A stretch of DNA of 64,000 nt from Tulasnella sp. 424. Its lineage: Eukaryota > Basidiomycota > Agaricomycetes > Cantharellales > Tulasnellaceae. The notes beneath the pieces were generated by a model. It searched no databases. It saw nothing but the letters and a program-made list of their open reading frames with translations, and was not told the origin of the DNA. The stretch is from contig WSUB01000005.1 of assembly GCA_019633425.1 (NCBI GenBank), positions 434,001 through 498,000 on the forward strand, in the 5' to 3' direction. The position numbers and the translations under genes are program-made. Below, piece by piece: positions 48,802-60,959 of this stretch (positions within the stretch are counted from its first letter, which is position 1; every line of letters begins with the position of its first letter).

Positions 48802-49162
48802 TCATGTACTTGCACACATTTATATGAAAAACAACAAATTTCTAGTACAGCAGATAAACAGTACACACGACAGCTATGTAACAGGTACAGGCCCGAAGAA
48901 CGAAAAGCGGGCCTCAGAGAACGAATAAAAGCGCACCACGTCCGAATTGTATAAATACTCCGCGTGGTCCCTCAAAAGCGTGGAGGGCGGGGAGAAAGGG
49001 TGAAAAGGAACAAAGAAACGAGAATGAAAGTGTGTGACAGAGACGATAGAGTCAGAGGATGAGGAAAAGAAAGGCAAGGAGAAACAGAAAAAACAAAGGT
49101 CGAGCGAGTAACACCGTCCCTCACGCAAGCTCCGACGAACGAAAAAAGGAAAAGTACAGCGT
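48802..49162. other. Intergenic between HMGR 3' end and SWC5 start
   Basis: This is the 3' flank of HMGR and the promoter of SWC5. On the plus strand it is purine-rich (many GAAAAG and AGAAAC runs), so it is pyrimidine-rich in the direction of transcription. No gene is seen. Confidence 0.5.
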
Positions 49163-51926
49163 TTAATCCAAAGAAGCAACCTTGGGAGCCTCCACCTCGA
49201 TAGGCGTAGGGGGTACGCTCCTATTATGCGTCATGTGCGCTTTGATCAAGTGCCCAGCCGCGAGAGCGCTCATCAACGACAGCTCTCCAGCCATCACGGC
49301 GGCCGCGACGATCCTAGCTAGCTGTTTCGCGTTGTCGCCGGGCGAAGCGTTATTCGCTCCAGCGACGCCGAGCATCTCCAACATGGCGCGTTGCGGCGCG
49401 AGGATCGTCCCACCTCCGACGGTTCCGACTTCGATCGAGGGCATGGTCACGGAGATCAAGAGGTCTTGGCCGTTGTTGGTTCTGTAAGAAAAAAGGTTTG
49501 ATTAGGGTTGCGCCAAAAAAAAAAGGGGGAAGGGGGGGGGGGACGTACGGTTGCATCATCGTCATGCACATCGAACTCTCGACGTTCTGAGCCGGGTCCT
49601 GGCCGGTAGCGATGAACATGGCGGTCAAGATATTCGCAGCATGGGCATTAAACCCGCCAATCGAACCAGCCATCGCGCTCCCCACAAAGTTCTTCTTCCA
49701 ATTCAACTCGCACAAGCCCTCGACAGTGGTCTTCAAAACCGTCCTGACGACATTTCCAGGGATGACAGCTTCAGCGACGACGCTCTTCCCTCGTCCGTTG
49801 ATCCAATTCATCGCAGCCGGTTTCTTGTCGATGCAGTAGTTGCCCGAAAGCGCGAGGACGGTCATGCTGGGGAAGTACTCCGCCATGACCTCCAGCGCCT
49901 TTTCGGTGCCTTTGGAGACCATGTTCATGCCCATCGCGTCCCCGCACGACGCGGCAAAGCGGACGTACATCGTCCGACCGGCGAGCGCGCACGAAAGCTC
50001 CACGAGCTTGCCGTACTTGGTGGTCGACTCGAACGCCTCCTTCATCGTCGCGCCGCCTTCGCTGGACTCGATCCACGCGAGGGCCTGAGCAGCTTCGGTC
50101 AAGCTAGGGAACTCCAGAACGGGTCCGCGAGTCATGCGATCTCGAGTGACGACGGTCGTTACTCCTCCACCGGCGTTGAGGGCTTTGCAGCCCCGAGAGG
50201 TCGACGCGACGAGCGTGCCCTCGCAGGTGGCCATGGGGATGAGGTAAGACGTTCCGTCGACGATGAGAGGGCCGGCAATTCCGAGGGGAAGAGGGAGGTA
50301 ACCAACGACGTTTTCGCAGCAGGCTCCGAAGACGCGGGAATAGTCGTAGTGGGCTTGAGGTAAAGCAGAGGTTTCGAGGGATTTGGTTCGGGATGAGCGG
50401 GCTAATAATATAAAGTCGTTTGGTCAGTAAATTGTGATGTGCGGGGATTGGATGGGAGGGGGAAATTACGCACAGAGAACAGCACGACGGATCCTAACAG
50501 CTCGAGCATGATTGCCGAGGACCTTTTCCAGTGCGTACGCGGCGATCTTGCCCTTCTGGCAGAGAAGAACGACTTCTTCGTCGTTGAGATCCAAGGTACC
50601 AGAAGTCTCAAAGGTCTTGACGCATTCCTCGAACGACCGCAGGAACTCGGTGGTCACAGCCGTCGGAGTGTTGGTGGCGAGAGTGGTAACCGCGGAATTC
50701 GATTCAACTTCGACGAGGGTCCGTTCGCTCGTGCTAGACGTGACCTCGACGGGGGATTCCGAGAGGGCAACTCCGAAAGGTTTGGTGACGGGGATGTCGA
50801 TGTGGGTTGGCCTGGGGTGAAGGACGTGGGGCTGCAGTTGACCGGCTGAAGGAACGCAAGGTTCGCTTTGACGAATAACATGCCCTCGCTTGAAAGGCTT
50901 CTCAGTCTGAACGGGGGGCAAGTCGAACTTGAGAGCGGGTTTCGAAGCTGCGGGGGGTTGGATGTGGGTCGTCGCGGCGGCCGCGAAGCTGATGACCCTC
51001 ATGTAATAGACGTTCAGGAGAACTGAGATGATGAGGATGACGACGAGCCACTTGGCCGTCGAGTCGGCTGGATGGTGTTGTTCCGCTGCCATGAGGATGT
51101 CGGAAATGAGCTCGTCGTCTGAGAGGTCGGTTCCGGCGAAGCGGAGGGAAGAAGGCTCAGGAGTGGATTCCCTCTTCTTCATAGCGTCGTAGAAGGCTTG
51201 AGCGCAGACGACGTTGATCATGTGCAGGATGGCGAGAGTGGGGATCTACGACGGTAAACGAGGCCATGGTCAGGCTGAGGTGAAGGAAGAAGAAGAGAAG
51301 AGCGCAAGATTAAAGACGTACAAGGAGTGCCTTGAGCCTGACGATATACTTCTCCTTGGTGAGGGGGGACAAAAGGTAATGAGGGCCGTCATCTTTCTTG
51401 TCGCCGAGAGTACCAGCTTCGGCGATTTGCTGCTTTGCAAGCTGGATGCGATGTAGCTACAAGTTGGGGGTGAAGGGCGAAAAGAAGGGATTTCGAATTA
51501 GACTGAGATGGTCTATTTGGGCCACAAAAGGAACACCCAATGAAGCAAGTGGCGAAAAGAACAGCTCACCTGAATGATGACGTTGTAAGAGACGACGTAG
51601 AACGCCCATAGAGCGAGACAGTCGGCGAGAATGAGTAAGCCAGCGAAAGCGGTGAACTCTCCGAGGCGGGAGACGGCGCTGACGGCTGCGACGAGTAACA
51701 CGGCACACTCGATCGCGTGGTTTCGGGTCCAGTCGTTCTTGATAGCGGTGACGCCGAACTTGATAGTGCCCGCGGTGTCAGCGAAGTAGGAAGGAGAGGA
51801 CTTTGAAGAAGAAGCTGTCGAGCTCATGTCGAATGTCATGATCCTGGAGAACTCTGACCAGGAGCGGGGATAGGAGGCTACGACTTGAGGTGGGGCGCTT
51901 TGACGAGTGGTTATTTCTTCCCCCAT
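49163..51926 (-). CDS. HMG1: HMG-CoA reductase, N-terminally short
   Basis: Reduces HMG-CoA to mevalonate, the committed step of sterol and isoprenoid synthesis, at the ER. The catalytic half is complete: [36 protein letters not shown] (catalytic Glu), [14 protein letters not shown] (NADPH and substrate site), [19 protein letters not shown] (catalytic Lys), [12 protein letters not shown] (Asp), [16 protein letters not shown], and [10 protein letters not shown] (His). Upstream only four hydrophobic segments are visible ([63 protein letters not shown]); the first corresponds to the late part of the sterol-sensing domain. The start at 51926 ([13 protein letters not shown]) gives about 810 residues, against more than 1000 in most fungi. 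No hydrophobic exon was found further upstream. Confidence 0.9.
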
Positions 51927-53772
51927 TTTATACAATTTATTCTTTGCTTGTCTATTCGGGTAGTACGGTACGGAGTTGAGTGGATGGGTTGAAGGGCCAC
52001 AGGGTTTGAATTGAAGGGGAGGTGGTCGTTGAGCTCCAAGTGGGGGAGGGAATCGGAAAACAAAGGCTGCGGGTGGTAAAATGAGTCTAATTTGCGGTTT
52101 TTGACCTGTGTTGATTGTTGCGCCCGAACCAATCAACCGCTTGCTGCATTTGGTTCCCTTCGCTCTGTAATTCACTCAGTGTTGTGGTCAAGGTCAAGGC
52201 GCGGTCAGCGGACGAAGAGCGGTCAAAGCTGGCGAAGGAAGCACTTGAAGCGTTTTAGTCTACTCCAGCGATCCAGGAACGACTGTGCGGCTTTCCGACG
52301 GTCCTTTCAAGGCAAAACGCCACAACCCATCCATAGCCGAACTTCCCTATCATCGTCTACAAGCTCAGATAATGCGGTCAGATATCTGCATGAAATGAAA
52401 TCTTTGAAAACCGACGAGATTTAGGCCATCCCAATCTTGGGCAGACTCCCCGCGAGATCCCCAAATGCATAGATAAAGTACGTTGGGCTGCACTCGTACT
52501 CCTAGCGTCCGATCAAACGAACTCAGTGTATATAGCCATGGTAATACAAATTCTCCAGGACAACCCTCTCTTGTACGCCATGGCGGAGGAGGTCAGGTAA
52601 CCTTTTTGGCCGGTTGTTATCGGAGCTCATGGTCGTTCACAAGCGATCAGACCGGAAACGCGTCGATCGTCTTTATTCACACCGCCCGCTCACTTACGAG
52701 TACATTGGAAGGTCAGCAATGCTCCGGAGGATGAACGCTACGAATTTGCTCCGCCGTTGCTCTCCCTTATCACGTGACACGAAGCTCTGTACGGCTTTCT
52801 GACCGGTCCTTTCAGGGCAAAGCATGGGCAATCGTCATCCACAGGCTCAGATAACGCGGTCAGATATTGACGGGAAATGAAATATCTCAAAAGGACGACG
52901 AGGTGTGGGTTCATCCCAATCTTGGGCAGACTCGCCGCGATCCCCCAAATGCATAGGTTAAGCATCTTGGGCTACACCATGCTACTGTCCGATCAAACGA
53001 GCTCAATGTACAGCCACGGTAATACAAATTCTCCAGGACGACCCTCTCTTGTACGCCATGGCGGAGGAGGTCAGGTAACCTTTTGGCTTGGTTGTTATCG
53101 GGACTTGGTCGTTCACAAGCGATCAAACGGCAAACGCGTTCGATCGTCTCTATTAACACCACCCGCACACTTACGAATACATTTGAAGGTCAGCAACGCT
53201 CTAGAGGACGAACCCTTATGAATTTACTCCGCCGTTGCTCTCCTTTATCGCGTGACCTACCTAAAGTCGCCGCCTCCGTGGTGTGCCTGTAGTTCGTTTC
53301 GAAACGCACACCCGCTCCCTCACCCGCCCATTTCACCACCCCTGGTCAATGTAACGACTCATTCCACGTCGAAATATTAAAGCCACGATCGCATATACCT
53401 GTGCTTCCTAACGACTGTTCCGTCCGCAATCAGACGTACCCGCAAAATGTTTCAGAGCCAGCCTGAATCCACCGTCCAACTTTCCGATCGCTCCCTCCTC
53501 AAACTCCTCCGACCATGGCCCAATGATGACACACTTTTCACTCCCCGAGACACGTGCTGTCGATGAGGGGAAGAGTCAGCCTTGGGGATCTCTGGTACAC
53601 TAGCCCTTCGCGGCAAGGAACCGATCTCTCCAAGCGACTCAAGAACGGAAAGCTGAGGGTTTCATGCTTGTAGGAGTGGAGACGACCTTGAATCTATTTC
53701 ATCATTCGAAAACTTGTTTCAGACGAGCGATTAGGAAAAATTACAACGAAAACACCCTCATCCCTTCCATCT
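51927..53772. other. Intergenic HMGR promoter / LYS2 3' flank, with a tandem duplication
   Basis: No gene is recognised. About half of the interval is an imperfect direct repeat (listed separately). The part nearest HMGR (51930-52270) would be its promoter; it has no clear TATA box. Confidence 0.5.
52279..53265 (+). repeat. Imperfect tandem direct duplication, two units of about 490 bp
   Basis: Unit 1 (about 52279-52778) and unit 2 (about 52779-53265) align along their length. Shared blocks include GGTAATACAAATTCTCCAGG, CTCTCTTGTACGCCATGGCG, GGAGGAGGTCAGGTAACC, ATCCCAATCTTGGGCAGACT and CTCCGCCGTTGCTCTC, at offsets of about 480-500 bp. The units differ by many substitutions and small indels, so the duplication is not recent. 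No coding frame is conserved between units and no terminal repeats are seen. Confidence 0.85.
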
Positions 53773-56700
53773 CTAATGCCCAGTCCGTCCAACGGCCCTT
53801 CCACTCGCACCACCTTCCAACTCGGGCAACTCCAACTCTCCCTTCTTCTCAGGAGCAGGTAAAAATCCAGCATTAATCAACCAAACCAAATACTTCCCAA
53901 CCAACTTGGTGTCCACCGAACCTTCCGACGGTTCCCCGTTCTTCTTCAGCAACTCCACCGTATTCCGATCGTTCAACTCGGGGCTCCTCGTGCTCGTCGG
54001 TAAATCATCCAAAACGTAATGCAACAACGGGAACAGCGCGTTGTCTTGCACTTCCATCACGTGTTGCTCCAGCTTCGTTCGCCATTTGAGGTACTCGCAT
54101 TGAGAAGTTTCGTATCCGTAAACCGATAAGCTGCACAGCAGGTCGTTGAACCGGATTGGAGGGCGTGCGGTGATGTGGTACACCTGAGCGACGTTTTGAG
54201 GAGGGGGTTCTAGTGCGGATAACGACGTGCTTCGAGCGACGTGGTTCACTGGAACCATGTTCACCATGTTGTTGATATCAGGGACCAAACCGAGTTGGAT
54301 GCAGCCTTTGACAAGACGCCAAATAAAGTCGTCCGTATTGGTAACTGGTTCGAAGCGTAAACGAGAGCTCAGAACATTTCCTTCTACCAAGGCGCTCCGG
54401 CAACAACGCGCTTACCTGCGGAATTCGAATCACCCACAACATACCCAGGCCTCACAATCGAAACAGCAAGTCCACGACGAGCAGCTTCCATCAAGACCTT
54501 TTCCGACACCCACTTGGTCTGACCGTACCCAGTCTTCAAGCCCGTCCGCGAACCTTCCAAGTCGTCCGACTCCGGAACACCTGGTTCGTCGGACGCAGCC
54601 AACGTGTTCGACAAGCCGACGTAGTGATCGTTGTCCAAATCCGATGTCGAAGAGACGAAGGAGAGGGTCTTGGCTTTTGTGGTGGACGCCAACGAGATTG
54701 CCGTCAGCGTGGCTTGGACGTTGGTCGCTCGGAGTTTGGCGTAAGGGTAGATCCAATGGACCTATCAGAGCCCCCAAATCTCGTCTAAGTCACTCGTACT
54801 CTCCCCCCTTTCACTTCCCGCCTTTACTCACCATTGCGCCGTTGTGCAAAACAGCATCCGCCTCAGCAGCAACGCTCGACCAAGTCTTCTCGTCCATTCC
54901 AAACCTCTCCAACCCCAAATCACCCGCAACCGCTGCCAACCTCCCCTCAGACACCCACGCGTCGTCCCAAATCGCGCGGTCCTCACACGCCTCTCGCAGC
55001 CGTTGCAGCCCTTTCGCTTCGTCCGACGCTCGAACGAGGCAGATCACTTTCGCGACGCGGTCCACGCGAGATAACAAGTCTCTCAGGACAAACGCGCCCA
55101 AGAAACCAGTCGCACCGGTTAAGAACACCGTTACTTTCTTGCTGGTGAAGTCCGTTGGCAAAGCCGGGTAGGAAGCGGCTAATTGCGGTACCAACGCTTC
55201 CAAATCCTTCGCGTAGTCGTCCGCTGGTGGGCCCGTCGGAGCAGCCGCCTTCTGCTCGTTGGTTGTCGCAGCGACTTGCCTTGTAAGACCGAAATCCACG
55301 TCTCTCAGACCATCAATTTGAGCAGCCAGTCCACCGATCGTCGGGTGGTCGAAGATCAACCCCAACGGAGCATCCACGATGAAAGTCTTGCGGATCTCAA
55401 AGACCAATCGAGTAGCGAGGATGGAATGCCCTCCCAAATCGAAGAAGTTTTCGTCAAGCGGGATAGTCGATGGTGGTGCGGGGAGGAGTTTCTTCCAAAG
55501 ATCGTGCAGGGTGCTTTCGGTTGGACTGAGTCTGCGAGCGGTACCAGATGCCTGAGGTGCCTCTGCTGACGCGGCTTCTGCGGTATCTGGGAAAGGAAGC
55601 GCCGGCTTGTCAATCTTGCCGTTTGGATTTAGAGGCATTTTGCGAAGTGGGACGAAGACTAGGAAGGATAACCATGGTGAGTGGGCATTTCCAAGAACCC
55701 AAAATATCGTCCCTCTCTCACCTGACGGGACACTGTAGCTTGGAAGTTTCTTCTTGAGATGCTCCCGAATATCTCGAATGAGACGGTGGTACATCCGAAT
55801 ACCTCGAACCAATCCCTTCGATCCATCTTCAGCAGGTTCGGCATCAGCATCGCTGACGAGATCGTCCACATCCTTGCCCTCCAACGGCACAAAGTAGCTG
55901 ACGAGGACTTTCTCCTCGTACTTGTCTCTTCTAACGAGAGTGACGTTCTCTCGTACCAGCGGATGTTGACTGAGGTGGGTATCAATCTCGCCGAGCTCGA
56001 TACGGAACCCTCGGATCTTGACTTGGTCGTCCGCTCTTCCCGTGCATTCGACTCGTCCATCGGGAAGGTATCGGCCCAGGTCGCCAGTTCGATACATCCG
56101 GTCACGAATTCCCCTCCAGTACTGAGCTTCGGGCCCAGGAAGGCCGACTTTCGGGTGCCGGATGGTATCTGGCCAACTGACGGTCCCCGCCGAAAACCAA
56201 TTGCTAACAAACTTCTCTGCTGTAGCGTCCGCATCCAAGTATCCTTCGGCCAAACCACCAGAGCGGACGTAGATCTCGCCAACCTCGCCAATCCCGCAGG
56301 GCACGTTCCGGTCGTTCCTGTTGACGACGAGGAGCTGCACGTCGATCATACCTTGACCGGCCGGCATGATGTCCTTTTGCATGGAGAGGAACGTGGAGTC
56401 GCTTGAAGCGCTGGGGATGGCAAAGTACGATACGGCTCGTTGCGTCTCCGTCGTCCCGTACATGTTGATGATTCGGACGTTGGCGGCGAGACTTTGCAGT
56501 CGGATGCAGTCGCGCTTGGTGAGGATGTCACCGACGAAGAACGCGTTAAGGAGGGAAGGAATTTGGCGAGTTGCCTGTGCGGAGAGGAGCTGACCCATCG
56601 CTGGGGTGAGATGGGTTATGGTGACTTGGCTGTCGGCCATCCATTCAGCTAAGCGACCGGGTGTTCCAATGTCATCGGCTGTGGGGACGTGCAACTCGGC

Positions 56701-58389
56701 ACCGAAGAAGAGGGGAGTGAACACTACGAGTACAGGCATAAGCGTCAAGGCAGGTGTAATAAACGGTTTATAGACTCACTGTCGCGTTGGATGGGGTCAT
56801 GCGCGATTCCACTTAACATGGTGAATTTGGACGTCTCATTCAACTGGAACGTCTCACCCATCCACGGGAAGAAATGAGTCAAGCTGTAGTGGCGACCCTT
56901 GACTCCCTTTGGGATACCAGTACTTCCACTCGTGAACGAAAGCGTGCCGATGCTGTCTGGGCCCAAGCTGACGTTCGGGTCGACGTCGGCAAGTTGCTGA
57001 GTCCCCGTAAGAACATCCTTTCCTTCAACCTCACCGCCAATAATTGTCTTGTTTGGGGTAAAGGCCAAGGCAGGGACCTCGACTCGGATTTGGAGCTCAG
57101 TATTGATAAAGTCTCGGACAGTAGGGTTAAGCACTCCAGCACCCTTGAGGACGATCAGTGCGCGAGGCTTAGCGACCTTGAGATACACTGTCTGTCGGGA
57201 TGGCGGGTATGCAGGATCTACACCAGATGAATAAGACAGTGGCACCGCTTCATGATCTAGGTTAGGACATACCGATGACAGAGAAGATTCCTCCAGCTTT
57301 CAAGATTGCCATGACTGCAACTACCATCTCCACGCTCCGGTACGCGTAAACCATAACCACTTCTTCCCTCTGAACTCCATTTTTGATCAAGTGGTGGGAC
57401 AAAACGTTCGAAGCGCGGAGGATGTCGTTGTAGGTGTATGTCTGCGTTTGCTGCACCTCGTTAAGTCCCTCCGCCGGAATAGACTGCACGACGCAAGTCT
57501 TCTCGGGGTGTTTGCGAGCGTTTCGGGAGAAGACATCGGTGATGGCACCCTTCCAGTCGCACCAATTGAGATTAGCCGTAGCATTCGGAAGGACGGCCTT
57601 CTGTTGAGGTGGAAGGAGGGAGATCGCGCCCACGTGTTTAAGCGGGTCCCTCGACGCTGCCTTGAGGAGAACAGAGAGTTGGTCGATGATACTGGCGATG
57701 CGTGCGGGATTGAATATGAGGGCGTTGTAAAGGATTCGTAGAGAAATCTGGGGGATTAGCGAGGCATGTGTCGAGCTGGAAGGCCGAGTCACGAAGATTG
57801 TGAGATCGGATGTAAGGCTTGTTGATCGAATGAAATTGCTTTCGTCGTGGTCTGTTTCGTCGAAGAACCGCACTCGGAAGAGGGGACCGCTTGCGCTTCC
57901 GTCCGACGTGCTCAATCCATCCTTCCCTCTTCCGAGCGCTTCCAAGACGGAGTCGTACGAGACATTGTCGTCTTCAGCCTCCTTCTCCAGCATCTGGATT
58001 TTTCTGACTACTGCCCAGTATGGGTCCTCTGGCTCCAAGTGTACCCTAAGAAGGAGTGGATTCCGTGCCGAGGCGGAGGAGGATCCGATGACAATGTCGG
58101 TATCACCCGTGTAGCGATGGAGGAGAACGGTAAACGACGAAAGTAGTAGCTGGAAAGGCGTTGGACGCGCGTATTCAGGAATTCCTTCAGCCTCGCTTTC
58201 ATCTTCGTAAAGAGCGAGCTTGACGAGTCCCACTGCTGCATCCTCGGAAAGCTGTTGGTTGTAGGCGGCTTCGACGACCTTGGTACCCTGTGGACGGGGG
58301 TAGTCCGTTGGCAGCGCAATAGCTGGGAGATTTTGAAGCCTGGCCACTACTCGATCAAGGCGCTCCTTCTCACTGACGAGAGCCGCCAT
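53773..58389 (-). CDS. LYS2: L-2-aminoadipate reductase (Lys2), A-T-R multidomain enzyme
   Basis: Activates alpha-aminoadipate with ATP, loads it on its carrier and reduces it to the semialdehyde with NADPH: the fungal lysine pathway. Domains in order: N-terminal condensation-like region (about 1-250); adenylation domain with SFTSGSTGIPKGVKG, NMYGTTETQRAVS, YRTGDLGRYLPDGR and the lysine in NPNGKIDKPALPFP; carrier with ENFFDLGGHSILATRL (phosphopantetheine Ser); reductase with VTVFLTGATGFLGAFVLRDL, YGQTKWVSEKV (Y-x3-K) and VSIVRPGYVVGDSNSAGK. The introns (about 57274-57211, 56785-56731, 55721-55664, 54830-54764 and 54420-54345) agree in phase. Ends SGRAVGRTGH. About 1430 residues, intact. Needs phosphopantetheinylation by a Lys5-type transferase, not seen in the window. 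Confidence 0.96.
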
Positions 58390-58560
58390 TGTTGAAGTCG
58401 CTGTTGGGTTGCTGCGATGGTCGTTGAGCGATGCATCAAGTACTGACTCGCGCGACTTCGGCCGACCATCACTCAGGGTCTTCGCGAGAAATTCCCAATC
58501 CGTCCATTATTGCATTGCAAAATTACAGCTTATATCAAATCTAACTTGAACGCTTCGAAG

Positions 58561-60766
58561 TTAACGCTGGGTTTCGGCCTGGTATGCTTCAGGAATCTGC
58601 GAAATATCTCCTTCGGCCACAGCACCTGCGACAATCTCGGCTGTCCTATCTGGCGTCTGTTGCTTCTTTGGAGGCTTTGGCACAGCAGCCGCGGCTTCCT
58701 TTCCGGCCCATTCCATTTTCAAAGTCACATCTAAAAGCCAAGACCCTGGGCCAAGAGGGAAGTCCACCTCTTTGCGGGTTAGCTTGAATTCCGTTGGGGA
58801 GCGGCTAGCCTCGGAGCCTCGACTCGGCATATGGAACGCTGGGATAAACCAGAACCATCCAAAGGGTACCTGCATCTGACGTTGTCACAGACTCGATCGA
58901 TAAACGGTTTCGAAAGTTGCACTAACCTCGCCCATATACAGCTTCGCACGCACTTCTCGGTGCGCTTCCAAGAGCACGCTTGGTTCCTCTGGCTCCGTTT
59001 CATCGGCACCTTGCAGGTCTGTAGTTGAAGAGACGTCTAGTTCCCCATTAACTTCCGACTGCTGCACTGGTCTGTCCACATGAACCCATGACATTGGAGG
59101 GACGGCCTGGAGGAAGTAAGTGCGGCTTATACCCGTCTAGAGAGTATAGTGTCCGAATGTGAATATCGAAGATTGGATAATCGGTTAAAAGCCCATTGGC
59201 TTACCTCGGACTTTTCCACTTTAGACTGCTTTGGATCTATCTCGCCCATCCTAGCAAAGCTCTTCACCATCTTCCCGTTATCCCACTTCCCGTCGTCAAA
59301 GATCCCATGTACTCCAACGTCGACACCCTTGTCTTCGTCATCTGCTGCCACTTCTTCATCCCCTATTCGGCTCTTCCGCTTTCCGATATTCTTTCCTCGG
59401 GTCTTGCGCTCCCACTCTTCCAAGACTTCCACGAATGGATCTTCGTAGCGCGCAAGCGAGACCCAAATTTCGCCCTTGCCTCTATCCTTTTCGTCTCCCT
59501 TTCCAGCGAATTCGAGTGCCGAGTTTATTGCTCGGATTGCCTTCCTCGCCACTCCGTTTGATTCTTGTAGGCGGACTCGCACTTCGCGGAGGTAGACTTT
59601 GGGTCGCTCATCAATGGGCAGCGGAGGGTCGGCCCAAAAGCCCTTGGGAACGTCCTGAGGAGATAGCAAAAGAATGGACCAATACAGAAGGAATCGCCGC
59701 TGAGACGCGATGCTGACTAGATGAAGGCATTAGTTACGATATGTGGCCACAGCTTTGACATGTTCATACCTCCTCTCTTTTGCTTCGCGTCTTGCTTCTC
59801 CAGAGGTTTCATCCTTCTCAGGGTATGCAAGTCTAGTATAGCATCCAGTGACGTTTGGCTCATGTTTGCTTGGTTTGAGACTGCCGCGAGCTCTTTCACT
59901 CTAATTTCCTTTGGCGGTGAGGATTGTGCCGAGCGAGATACTTGAATCGAAGGACGACCATTATCTGACGCTGAATCTGAGTCGTCGCTGTCTATAGAAC
60001 GGATAAGCTTTTCAGCTGTAAGCTCCGCCCAAGCCTTATCCGTGTAGCTGCGTTGGAGCTTCGGCGCTGACGGTGGTTCACCAGTAGAGAGAAGGTACGC
60101 GCAAGCTAGTGTCCCAGTGCGTCCCTTTCCAGCTACAGTAGCTAATTTCAGTTTCAAAGGTCCAGGAAAGTTATGAACATGAAGATCTAACCTTTGCAAT
60201 GAAGGACGATCACTCGCTCGGGGTCTTCCTTCAAGTAGATGTCCATTTCGCGGGTTGCTAGTGCCAGGATGGCTAGCGGTGGAGCACTGGTTCGAGGTAT
60301 TGTTAGCAGCCTACCATACGATCGAGGGAAATTGACCTGCTGGCTTACTGGTGATCGGGGAAAGGGTATCGACTGGATGTCGTCACGATGAGTCGAAAAT
60401 GTCATGGCTAGGTGAGAACAGCTTTCTTACCTGACTCGGCCGTCGAACAGACTTGCAGGGTATGAATTTTCATTCAATGGACAGCTATGAAAGTCGTATT
60501 AGTCCTGGATTCTGTGGCACCCCGCCCGCGTGGAGCGATACTTACAAGTTGAATACCCAGTAATTCTTCCCGTGCCGATGGTCTAGAAACTTGCGCACAT
60601 CGTCTCCGTCATTTCTGTAGAGTGATTCCACGCCTGAGGCCGGGTATCCCATCATGATGATCCTATCCGTGAGGTAGGCAAGATCCAGGTCGACCCCGAG
60701 CTTTTCATCCTTGAATCGAGCCTTCGGCCCTGAAACGAGACGACGGACAAAGCTTGTCAAGGACAT
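58561..60766 (-). CDS. TEP1: PTEN-type phosphatidylinositol-3,4,5-trisphosphate 3-phosphatase (Tep1)
   Basis: Removes the 3-phosphate of PIP3. The ATG at 60766 gives MSLTSFVRRLVSGPKARFKD, then the PTEN-typical DLDLAYLTDRIIMMGYPASG, VESLYRNDGDDVRKFLDHRH and YWVFNL. The catalytic loop is built across an intron: HCK plus AGKGRTG (the phase-1 join at about 60192/60137 restores HCKAGKGRTGTLACAYLLS), with Cys, both Lys and Arg present. A Ser-rich insert (about 59890-60080) separates the phosphatase from a C2-like region: KVYLREVRVRLQES, WVSLARYEDPFVEVLEEWE, GWFWFIPAFHMP, FPLGPGSWLLDVTLKMEW. Ends AYQAETQR. Introns near 60490-60545, 60350, 59715-59780, 59150-59200 and 58880-58930. Confidence 0.9.
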
Positions 60767-60959
60767 CGAGTTATGCCACGGTGTCTGTCGATTATGCGTG
60801 TGGTGGTGGTTGCGGGTATGCAAGCGATTGAAAGGAGGTATGCGGTGCACATTTAGCTTGGAGCATGACGACGCGACGGTCAACGGGGCTTATCTCCGAA
60901 CGGACCGAGCAGCGGAGACCATCAAAATCAAAACTTTATAAAATACGAAGGACAAAAAA

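Noticed and set aside
49551..50363. 270-codon open frame on the plus strand
   Set aside because: It lies fully antisense to the HMG-CoA reductase catalytic domain, whose motifs are unambiguous.
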